DNA of 53,528 bases from Tersicoccus solisilvae (GTDB lineage Bacteria; Actinomycetota; Actinomycetes; Actinomycetales; Micrococcaceae): assembly GCF_014643255.1 (NCBI RefSeq), contig NZ_BMJI01000021.1, forward strand, positions 1 to 53,528, read 5' to 3'. The translations under genes were made by a program, and so were the position numbers. Positions 47,576 to 53,528 of this stretch are shown here, in pieces. The first letter of the stretch is position 1; the number at the start of each line of letters is the position of its first letter. The notes beneath the pieces are model-generated. The model saw only the letters and a list, made by a program, of their open reading frames with translations. It was not told where the DNA came from and did no database searches.

Positions 47576-48065
47576 CGGGACCGCGCGGCCGACGCCGGAC
47601 GGCGACCCGTCCCCGTCCGGGCGTTCCGACCTGCGCACCTCCGTGGTGGCGTGGGAGTCGTTGTTCCGCGCGCAGGTGGAGGTGATGCGGCACCTGCTGG
47701 CCGACGACGCGTTCGCCACGCTGACCATGCGGGAGTACGACGTCCTGTTCAACCTGTCCCGGTGCGACGGCTGGATCCGGCAGCACGAGCTGAACGCCCA
47801 CCTGCTGATGAGCCAGCCGAGCCTGAGCCGCATGCTCGACCGGCTGGACGACCGCGGTCTGGTGGAACGCCGCCGCGCCGCCGACGACGCCCGCGGCGTC
47901 CAGATCCGGCTCACCCCGGCGGGCACCGCGATGCAGCGCCAGGTGGGCCGCGTCCACGTGCGCACCATCGAACGGCTGTTCGCCGCCGCCCTCTCCCGGG
48001 AGGAGATGGAGGCCCTCGCCGCCCTCACCGACCGGCTGCGCGCGGGCCTGCCGCCGCTGGGCTGA
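47562..48065 (+). CDS. MarR-family regulator of the efflux gene
   Basis: A 167-residue winged-helix regulator with helix-turn-helix QHELNAHLLMSQPSLSRMLDRLDDRG near 72-97 and wing ERRRAADDARGVQIRLTPAG. The N-terminal 22 residues are Pro/Asp/Ser-rich. It overlaps the RND pump gene by 14 bases in another frame, so it is translated from the same transcript. Repression of the pump operon relieved by substrate would be normal for the family; the operator is not identified. Confidence 0.9.
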   Translation: MPPTDGTARPTPDGDPSPSGRSDLRTSVVAWESLFRAQVEVMRHLLADDAFATLTMREYDVLFNLSRCDGWIRQHELNAHLLMSQPSLSRMLDRLDDRGLVERRRAADDARGVQIRLTPAGTAMQRQVGRVHVRTIERLFAAALSREEMEALAALTDRLRAGLPPLG

Positions 48066-48077
48066 CTCCCGGCCGCC

Positions 48078-48884
48078 TCAGCCGATGACGACGTCGGCGG
48101 CGCCGGTGTCCGCCGGCCAGTCGCCGTCGGCGGTGGCCGTGACCGCGAGCTGCCCGAAGGTGAACGGGCCGTCGATCGCGGTGAGGAAGGCCGTGTCCGC
48201 CGCGTCCCGGCCGGTCGAGATGCGCACGACCTGGTGGCGCTGCGCCATCCGCGTCGCGTCCAGCAGGTACCAGGACCCGTCCACGAACGCCTCGGCCACG
48301 GCGTGGAAGTCCATCGGCGTCAGCCCGGGCGCGTAGACGGCCACCAGCCGGGCCGGCACGTTGCGGGCCCGCAGCAGGGCGATCGCCAGGTGCGCGAAGT
48401 CCCGGCACACGCCCCGGCGGCTGAGCAGCGTCGACACCGCGCCGTCGGTGGGTCGGCTCCAGCCGGAGACGTAGGCGAGTTCGCGGTGCACGAACCGGGT
48501 GACGGCGTCGAGCAGCTCCGTGCCGCGCAGCTGCGCGAACTCGGCCACCGCGGTCGGCATCAGCGTGTCCGACTCGCAGTACCGGCTCGGTCGCAGGTAC
48601 TCGATCAGCTCGAGTTCCCGGACCGGCTCGACGGTGGACCGGCCCTCGATCCGCGCCCGGTAGTCGAGGACGACCTCGCCCGAGTCCGGTGCCGTGACCG
48701 TGTGCAGGCGGCCCCCGTGGCTCTCGCGGATCTCGGTGACGTCGAGCTGCCGGCCGTCCACCGTGATCCGCAGGTCCTCCTCGAACCGGTCGTAGCCGGC
48801 ATTGTCGACGGCGGCGACGGCGAACACAAGTCGCGTGCCGTCACCGACCTGGCCGGTGATGTGAGCGGACACCTCGCGTGTCAT
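48078..48884 (-). CDS. Transglutaminase-like cysteine peptidase family protein
   Basis: A 268-residue protein of the transglutaminase-like superfamily. An N-terminal beta domain of about 100 residues precedes the papain-like core with catalytic Cys in RRGVCRDFAHLAIALLRA, His in PMDFHAVAEAFVDG and Asp in WYLLDATRMAQR. No signal peptide is seen, so it is cytoplasmic unless exported otherwise. The activity could be peptide hydrolysis or amide exchange. It is convergent with the MarR gene, 12 bases apart, and divergent from the YihY/BrkB gene. Confidence 0.88.
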   Translation of the reverse strand: MTREVSAHITGQVGDGTRLVFAVAAVDNAGYDRFEEDLRITVDGRQLDVTEIRESHGGRLHTVTAPDSGEVVLDYRARIEGRSTVEPVRELELIEYLRPSRYCESDTLMPTAVAEFAQLRGTELLDAVTRFVHRELAYVSGWSRPTDGAVSTLLSRRGVCRDFAHLAIALLRARNVPARLVAVYAPGLTPMDFHAVAEAFVDGSWYLLDATRMAQRHQVVRISTGRDAADTAFLTAIDGPFTFGQLAVTATADGDWPADTGAADVVIG

Positions 48885-48998
48885 GGAACCTCCGGTGGGT
48901 CGTCAGCAGGGTGATCAGTGTGTACTAGCCTGAGACAACGATCTCACTGCCCGGGTGATCGCGGTTGCGCGGTCTCCCTCGACGGACCAGGAGCGACC

Positions 48999-50276
48999 AT
49001 GGCGACCACCACCCCGACCGACGACGACGCGCAGACCGCGCGCGGCAGGGCGAATGCGCCTGATCCGGAGGACGACCGCAAACCCGACTCTCCCACGGAC
49101 GTCGCCAAGCCGTCGTGGGGGTACGTGTTCAAGCGGACCCTGAGCGAGTTCTCCAAGGACAAGTGCACCGATCTGGCGGCCGGCCTGACGTACTTCGCCG
49201 TCCTGGCCCTGTTTCCGGCCATCCTGGCCGTCGTGTCGTTGCTCGGCGTCGTCGGGCAGGCCGAGGCGACGACGAACGCCATGCTGGACCTGGTCCGGCC
49301 GTACCTCAGCAACGAGGCCATCACGCCGGCCCAGGACATCCTCAAGGAGCTGACCGGTTCCACGGGTGCGGGGATCACGCTCGTCGTCGGTATTCTCGGC
49401 GCGCTCTGGTCCGCCTCCGGGTACGTCGGCGGCTTCAGCCGCGCGATGAACCGGATCTACGAGATCGACGAGGGCCGCCCGATCTGGAAGCTCCGTCCGA
49501 TGATGCTGCTGGTGACGCTGATCCTCGTCGTCATCGTCGCCGCCGCCGGGCTGATGCTGGTCGTCTCCGGCCCCATCGCCGAGCGCATCGGCGACGTGAT
49601 CGGCCTGGGCGGCACGGCCGTGACGGTCTGGAACATCGCCAAGATCCCCGTGATGCTCGTCCTCGTCATGCTGGCGGTCGCGGTGCTCTACTGGGCCACC
49701 CCGAACGTCAAGCCGCCGAAGTTCCGCTGGGTCTCCGGCGGCGCGATCATCGCCGTCGTCGTGCTCATCATCGCGACGCTGCTCTTCGTGTTCTACGTGA
49801 GCAACTTCGGCAACTACAACAAGACCTACGGGTCCATCGCCGGCGTCATCATCTTCCTGCTGTGGATCTGGATCGCGAACATCTCGCTGCTCTTCGGCGC
49901 CGAGTTCGACGCCGAGCTGGAACGCGGCCGGCAGCTGCAGGCCGGCATCGTCGCGGAGGAGACCATCCAGCTCCCGCCGCGGGACACCAAGCAGTCCGAC
50001 AAGGTGGCCGCCAAGACGGAGAACCTGGTCGAACAGGGCCGCGAGCTGCGCGAGGAGAGCGAGCAGAACGGCGCACCCGGCGCGGCGGCGGGCGCGCGGT
50101 CCGGAAAGGATTCCGACGCGGGCACGGGCTCGGGCAAGGGTGGCCGGGACTCGGGCAAGCACGGCAAGGGCGACCGGGATGCCGACGAGAAGCCCGGCGC
50201 GACGGTCGTCCCGGACGCGGTGCTCAAGCACCAGCCCGGCAGCCACCAGTACGGCACCCGGCGCGAGGACGTCTGA
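48999..50276 (+). CDS. YihY/BrkB-family inner membrane protein
   Basis: A 425-residue integral membrane protein. A charged N-terminal tail of 40 residues precedes six hydrophobic helices between about 60 and 300. Family motifs are TDLAAGLTYFAVLALFPAILA, GILGALWSASGYVGGFSRAMNRIYE and FGNYNKTYGSIAGVIIFLLWIWIANISLLFGAEFDAELERGRQ. The last 120 residues are Lys/Gly/Asp-rich and likely disordered. The family was once called ribonuclease BN; the true role is unknown, with lipid or envelope functions proposed. ATG 48999 follows AGGAG. Confidence 0.92.
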   Translation: MATTTPTDDDAQTARGRANAPDPEDDRKPDSPTDVAKPSWGYVFKRTLSEFSKDKCTDLAAGLTYFAVLALFPAILAVVSLLGVVGQAEATTNAMLDLVRPYLSNEAITPAQDILKELTGSTGAGITLVVGILGALWSASGYVGGFSRAMNRIYEIDEGRPIWKLRPMMLLVTLILVVIVAAAGLMLVVSGPIAERIGDVIGLGGTAVTVWNIAKIPVMLVLVMLAVAVLYWATPNVKPPKFRWVSGGAIIAVVVLIIATLLFVFYVSNFGNYNKTYGSIAGVIIFLLWIWIANISLLFGAEFDAELERGRQLQAGIVAEETIQLPPRDTKQSDKVAAKTENLVEQGRELREESEQNGAPGAAAGARSGKDSDAGTGSGKGGRDSGKHGKGDRDADEKPGATVVPDAVLKHQPGSHQYGTRREDV

Positions 50277-50301
50277 CCCACCGACCCGTCGGCGTCGATG
50301 G

Positions 50302-50338
50302 GAGGGCCCGGTGACCGCCACGCGGTCGCCGGGCCCTC
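50302..50338. terminator. Terminator between YihY/BrkB and Lrp genes
   Basis: A 16-bp stem (50302-50317 with 50323-50338, one G-T pair) and a 5-base loop between convergent genes, followed by the pyrimidine-rich heptamer array. Confidence 0.75.
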
Positions 50339-50340
50339 TC

Positions 50341-50375
50341 GTCGTCCGTCGTCCGTCGTCCGTCGTCCGTCGTCC
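50341..50375. repeat. Five tandem copies of the heptamer GTCGTCC
   Basis: Exact 7-bp period from 50341 to 50375, two bases before the stop triplet of the Lrp gene. Copy number in such short tandems may vary between strains. Because it lies outside both genes, it would change only the spacing or the terminator tail. Confidence 0.9.
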
Positions 50376-50376
50376 G

Positions 50377-50841
50377 TCAGCCGGCGGTGGCGACGGCGGC
50401 AAGACGGGCCGCCCGCCCGGCCTCGACCGGCGAGGTGAGCACCACGACCGTCGTCGAACGCAGCAGCAGCCCGGTGGCCTGCATCGATTCGATGACGCGC
50501 TGCAGGTCGGGGTTGTCCCGGGCGACCACGCGCACCATCAGGTCGCTCGGGCCGGTGACGAGGTGGATGGACTGCACCTCGTCGATGGCGCTGAGCGCCT
50601 CCACCGCCTGCGCGTTCGAGCCCTGCCGCACGCTCAGGGAACACCACGCGCTGACCGGGAAGCCGAAGGCCGCCGGATTCAGCGTCGGCGCCCAGCCGGC
50701 GATGACCCCCTCGGCCTCCAGCCGGGCGAGCCTGGCCTGCAGCGTGCCGCGCGCGACGCCGAGCCGGCGGGCGGCCTCGAGCACCGACACGCGTGGTTCG
50801 GCGGTGAACAGCGTGATGATTCGACCGTCCAGTGCGTCCAT
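50377..50841 (-). CDS. Lrp/AsnC-family transcriptional regulator
   Basis: A 154-residue regulator. The helix-turn-helix at about 5-50 (DGRIITLFTAEPRVSVLEAARRLGVARGTLQARLARLEAEGVI) is followed by the RAM ligand domain (about 65-140) with VQSIHLVTGPSDLMVRVVARD. Such proteins bind amino acids and usually regulate nearby transport or metabolism. It is divergent from the amino acid permease with 238 bases between, so control of that permease is likely. The start is ATG 50841; 25 in-frame residues upstream lack family similarity. Confidence 0.92.
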   Translation of the reverse strand: MDALDGRIITLFTAEPRVSVLEAARRLGVARGTLQARLARLEAEGVIAGWAPTLNPAAFGFPVSAWCSLSVRQGSNAQAVEALSAIDEVQSIHLVTGPSDLMVRVVARDNPDLQRVIESMQATGLLLRSTTVVVLTSPVEAGRAARLAAVATAG

Positions 50842-51079
50842 GTCCTGACTCCAGTGCCCCGAGATGACAACGCGACGACCGGATCGCCGCCGCACTGGTC
50901 GAACTGTACAGCGCAAACCCGCACAGAGGCGCGATTAGTGCTCATCCTGTTCATCCAGGTGCGCACGAATGGCACACCGGACGGCGGCGTGACTAGGATC
51001 ACGTGCCGGGTGCTGCGCCGACCGCGCGCACGCGCCGACACCCACGACCGCACGGCACTCCCGCCGCTCAGGAGACCGC

Positions 51080-52573
51080 ATGAGCACCACCCGCCCGACC
51101 GCCCCCGTCTCGCACGCCGACCCCGCGGCCGCCCCGCGTCGTCCCGCCCCGTCGCCGACCCGGTCGACCCACCTGGGCCGGTCGATGAAACCGCGACAAC
51201 TGATCATGATGAGCCTGGGCAGCGCCATCGGCGCGGGCCTGTTCGTCGGCACGGGCGCCGGCATCGCCGTGGCCGGCCCGGCCGTGCTGATCTCCTTCGC
51301 CCTCGCGGGCCTGCTCGTCATCCTCGTGATGCGCATGCTCGGCGAGATGGCCGCCGCCCACCCGTCCAGCGGGGCGTTCTCGGTCTTCGCGCACCGCGCG
51401 ATGGGTCCGGTCGCCGGCGCGACGGTGGGCTGGATGTGGTGGGTCCAGCTGGTCGTCGTCATCGCGGCCGAGGCCACCGCCGCCGCGGCCCTGCTGACCA
51501 CCCTGGTGCCGGCCGTGCCGCAGTGGGTGCTGGCGCTGGCGTTCATGGTCCTCTTCACGGCCGTCAATCTCACCGGTGTCGCGCGCTTCGGCGAGTTCGA
51601 GTTCTGGTTCGCGGTGCTCAAGGTCGCCGCGATCGTCGTGTTCCTCGCCCTCGGCCTGGCCCTGATGGCCGGCGTCGTGCCCGGCGTGCCCGCGCCCGGG
51701 CTGAGCAATCTGCTGGGCCACGGCGGCTTCGCTCCCCAGGGACTGGCCGGCGTCGCGGCCGGCCTGCTCGTCGTCATCTTCGCGTTCGGCGGCACCGAGA
51801 TCGTCACCGTGGCGGCGGCCGAGACGGCGGAGCCTCGGCGCAACGTCGCCCGCGCGATCCGCACGGTGCTGTGGCGGATCCTCGTCTTCTACATCGGCTC
51901 GGTGTTCGTCATGGTCACCGTGCTGCCGTGGGACTCACCGCTGCTCGCCGCCACCCCGTTCGTCGCGGTGCTCGAGCTCGCCGGGGTGGGCTGGGCCACG
52001 ACCGCCATGACGATCGTCATCGTGATCGCCCTGCTCTCGGCCCTGAACGCCAACCTCTACGGCGCCTCGCGGATGATCTTCTCCCTGTCCAGCCGGGGCC
52101 AGGCCGGCGCGGTGTTCGGCCGGGTCAACGCCCACCGGGTGCCCGTGCCCGCGGTGCTCGCGTCGGTCGCCTTCGGCTTCCTCGCCGTCCTCGCCAACTA
52201 CCTGTGGCCCGAGACGGTGCTGAACGTCCTGCTCAACCTGGTCGGCGCCACCATCCTGGTGATCTGGGGCTCGTCGATCGCCTCGCACGTCATCCTGCGC
52301 CGCCGCGCCGAGCGGGAGGGGACCGACCTGCCGCTGCGGATGTGGGCGTGGCCCTGGCTCACCGGCCTCGCCTGCGTCCTCTTCGCCGGCATCGTCGTGC
52401 TGGCCCTGCTCGATCCCGCCGCCCGCCTCCAGCTCCTCGCGACCGCCGGGCTGACGGCCGCCATCGCGCTCGGCTGCTGGGCGTGGAACCGGCGGCAGAC
52501 CGCTCACGGCCGCGCCGTCACGGTTCCGGACGCGGTGGACGACGGGGACCGGTCCGCCGCTGGCCGGGCATGA
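51080..52573 (+). CDS. APC-family amino acid permease (GABA/aromatic type)
   Basis: A 497-residue secondary transporter with twelve hydrophobic helices after a 30-residue tail. It has the AAT-family signature GSAIGAGLFVGTGAGIAVAGPAVLI at about 45-70, MRMLGEMAAAHPSSGAFSVFA, and FAFGGTEIVTVAAAETAEPRRNVARAI. Family members import amino acids such as proline, GABA, histidine or phenylalanine with protons; the substrate here is not determined. ATG 51080 follows AGGAG. The adjacent Lrp-type gene is a likely regulator, and an alpha/beta hydrolase follows seven bases downstream. Confidence 0.93.
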   Translation: MSTTRPTAPVSHADPAAAPRRPAPSPTRSTHLGRSMKPRQLIMMSLGSAIGAGLFVGTGAGIAVAGPAVLISFALAGLLVILVMRMLGEMAAAHPSSGAFSVFAHRAMGPVAGATVGWMWWVQLVVVIAAEATAAAALLTTLVPAVPQWVLALAFMVLFTAVNLTGVARFGEFEFWFAVLKVAAIVVFLALGLALMAGVVPGVPAPGLSNLLGHGGFAPQGLAGVAAGLLVVIFAFGGTEIVTVAAAETAEPRRNVARAIRTVLWRILVFYIGSVFVMVTVLPWDSPLLAATPFVAVLELAGVGWATTAMTIVIVIALLSALNANLYGASRMIFSLSSRGQAGAVFGRVNAHRVPVPAVLASVAFGFLAVLANYLWPETVLNVLLNLVGATILVIWGSSIASHVILRRRAEREGTDLPLRMWAWPWLTGLACVLFAGIVVLALLDPAARLQLLATAGLTAAIALGCWAWNRRQTAHGRAVTVPDAVDDGDRSAAGRA

Positions 52574-52580
52574 TGGAGGC

Positions 52581-53411
52581 ATGAGCGATTCCCACCAGCC
52601 CGCCACGGAGCACGTCCTGAACCACGAGGTGGTCGAGGGGGTCGACGCCCGGCTGCACGTCGAACGCTTCTCACCGGAGACCTCGGTCGCGGCGGACAGC
52701 CCTCCGGTGCTGCTCCTCCACGGCTTCGCGTCGTCGTCGGAGCTGAACTGGGAGCGACCGGGCTGGGTCCGGGAGTTGACGCGGGCGGGTCGCACGGTGC
52801 TCACCGTGGATCTGCCCGGGCACGGCCGGTCCGGCGTCGCCCCGGTCGAGGCGTGCCTACCGTCCCGGATCCGCGCCGACCTGCTCCAGATCCTCGCCCA
52901 GGAGAACGTCCGCCCGATCGGGCCCGACGGCGGCGGTGCCGATCTGATCGGCTACTCGTTCGGCGCCCGGCTGGCGTGGGAACTGGCCGCGGCCCAGCCC
53001 GAACTCGTGCGCCGGATCGTGCTCGGCGGGGCCGCGGCCAACGACCGCTTCGTCGCCTTCGACCTGGCCAGCGCCCGCGCGCACCTGGCCTCCGGCACCG
53101 GCATCGCGCACGACGAGACGCGGATGTTCCTCTCCATGGCCCAGGCGGCCGGCAACCCCATGGATCCGATCCTCGCGTTCATCCACGCCGCCCAGCAGGA
53201 GCCGTACCACCCGGAGACGATGGTGCCTCGCCAGCCCGTGCTCCTGGTCGCGGGCGAGAACGACGAGCTCGCGGCCGGCATGGGCGACCTCGTGACCCTG
53301 CTCGAGGACGCCGGCGGTCACCCCGAGACCCTGCGGATCCCCGGCCGGGATCACCTCACCGCCGTCACCAGCCGGGCCTTCAAGGACGCGGCGACGGCGT
53401 TCCTCGCCTGA
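52581..53411 (+). CDS. Alpha/beta hydrolase
   Basis: A 276-residue hydrolase. The oxyanion region LLLHGFASSSELNW lies near 45-58, the nucleophile elbow GYSFGARLAWELA near 129-141 (Ser131), a likely acid in VAGENDELAAG, and the catalytic His in GRDHLTAVTS near 257. The fold and length suit esterases or acyl-hydrolases of the MhpC type; the substrate is unknown. GGAGG precedes ATG 52581. It is in an operon with the permease. It may process or degrade what the permease imports, but that is guesswork. Confidence 0.9.
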   Translation: MSDSHQPATEHVLNHEVVEGVDARLHVERFSPETSVAADSPPVLLLHGFASSSELNWERPGWVRELTRAGRTVLTVDLPGHGRSGVAPVEACLPSRIRADLLQILAQENVRPIGPDGGGADLIGYSFGARLAWELAAAQPELVRRIVLGGAAANDRFVAFDLASARAHLASGTGIAHDETRMFLSMAQAAGNPMDPILAFIHAAQQEPYHPETMVPRQPVLLVAGENDELAAGMGDLVTLLEDAGGHPETLRIPGRDHLTAVTSRAFKDAATAFLA

Positions 53412-53435
53412 CCTCCGTTTCTTCGTGCCAGGTCG

Positions 53436-53528
53436 TCAATAGATGTGATGTCCAGGGAGGTTGTTCAGTCGGGTGATGGGTGGTTGGCCTCCGGTTGCGG
53501 TGTGGGGTCGATGGTGATTGTAGAAGTG
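53436..53528 (-). mobile_element. C-terminal end of an IS481-type transposase (cut by window edge)
   Basis: The minus strand is open from the window end to a stop at 53436, coding 30 residues beginning HFYNHHRPHTATGGQPPITR and ending LNNLPGHHIY. The YN-HRPH-ATGGQPP-R pattern is typical of the DDE domain end in IS481 and related IS3-like transposases. The element's terminal repeat probably lies about 53412-53435, right after the hydrolase stop, but the other end is outside the window. It is too short to tell whether the copy is intact. Confidence 0.8.

Noticed and set aside
44168-48028. Minus-strand open frame of 1286 residues opposite the RND pump
   Set aside because: It is antisense to a clear RND protein with full motifs; its translation is Arg/Gly/Asp-rich low complexity, typical of shadow frames in GC-rich DNA.

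Overview
The window reads as chromosome of a high-GC actinobacterium, most likely order Micrococcales and close to the Micrococcaceae. The reasons are strong G/C third-position bias, frequent GTG starts, tRNAs without an encoded CCA, and one block of ilvD-ilvB-ilvN-ilvC-serA ... leuB-ilvE-FAH hydrolase-gltX-HAD-tRNA-Gln-tRNA-Glu on the minus strand. The genus assignment is inference. Functions are read from motifs and family knowledge; no database search was possible.

Layout. 1-3.7 kb: two translationally coupled membrane GTPases. 3.7-6.5 kb: tRNA-Glu and tRNA-Gln, a HAD phosphatase and gltX. 6.5-8.2 kb: divergent lysG/lysE, basic amino acid export. 8.2-8.4 kb: a repeat element. 8.5-9.8 kb: FAH-family hydrolase and a secreted phospholipase A2. 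10-12.2 kb: leuB-ilvE. 12.5-17.8 kb: a two-component system and a MacB-like ABC exporter. 17.9-26.8 kb: metG, serA and the ilv genes, with an ilvB leader-peptide attenuator and a large palindrome whose core recurs upstream of leuB. 27-33.5 kb: assorted redox enzymes, a lipoprotein glucose/aldose dehydrogenase, tRNA-Lys, a leaderless MarR gene, a peroxiredoxin and tRNA-Leu. 33.8-42.7 kb: an oligopeptide ABC system with two paralogous binding proteins, two permeases and a fused double ATPase. Between the permeases and the ATPase lies a repeat-bracketed gene for a DUF559-like nuclease. 42.7-50.3 kb: mqo, an RND efflux pump with MarR, a transglutaminase and a YihY/BrkB protein. 50.3-53.5 kb: an Lrp regulator divergent from an amino acid permease, an alpha/beta hydrolase, and the tail of an IS481-type transposase cut by the window end.

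The most unusual structure is at 37610-39068. A single gene for a winged-helix plus DUF559-like (PD-(D/E)XK) protein sits between two mirror-image repeat arrays. Each array has a hairpin of identical geometry (21-base arm, 27-base spacer, 21-base arm) and extra arm copies in exact 31-bp tandem on its outer side. The same hairpin with a 31-bp satellite recurs at 8261-8358, far from any such gene. All three hairpins lie in gaps between convergent genes. This looks like a repeat family with a possible partner nuclease; a simpler reading as amplified bidirectional terminators remains open.

The second theme is branched-chain amino acid control: a leader peptide rich in Leu and Val followed by a terminator with seven Us, plus shared palindromic sites at ilvB and leuB.
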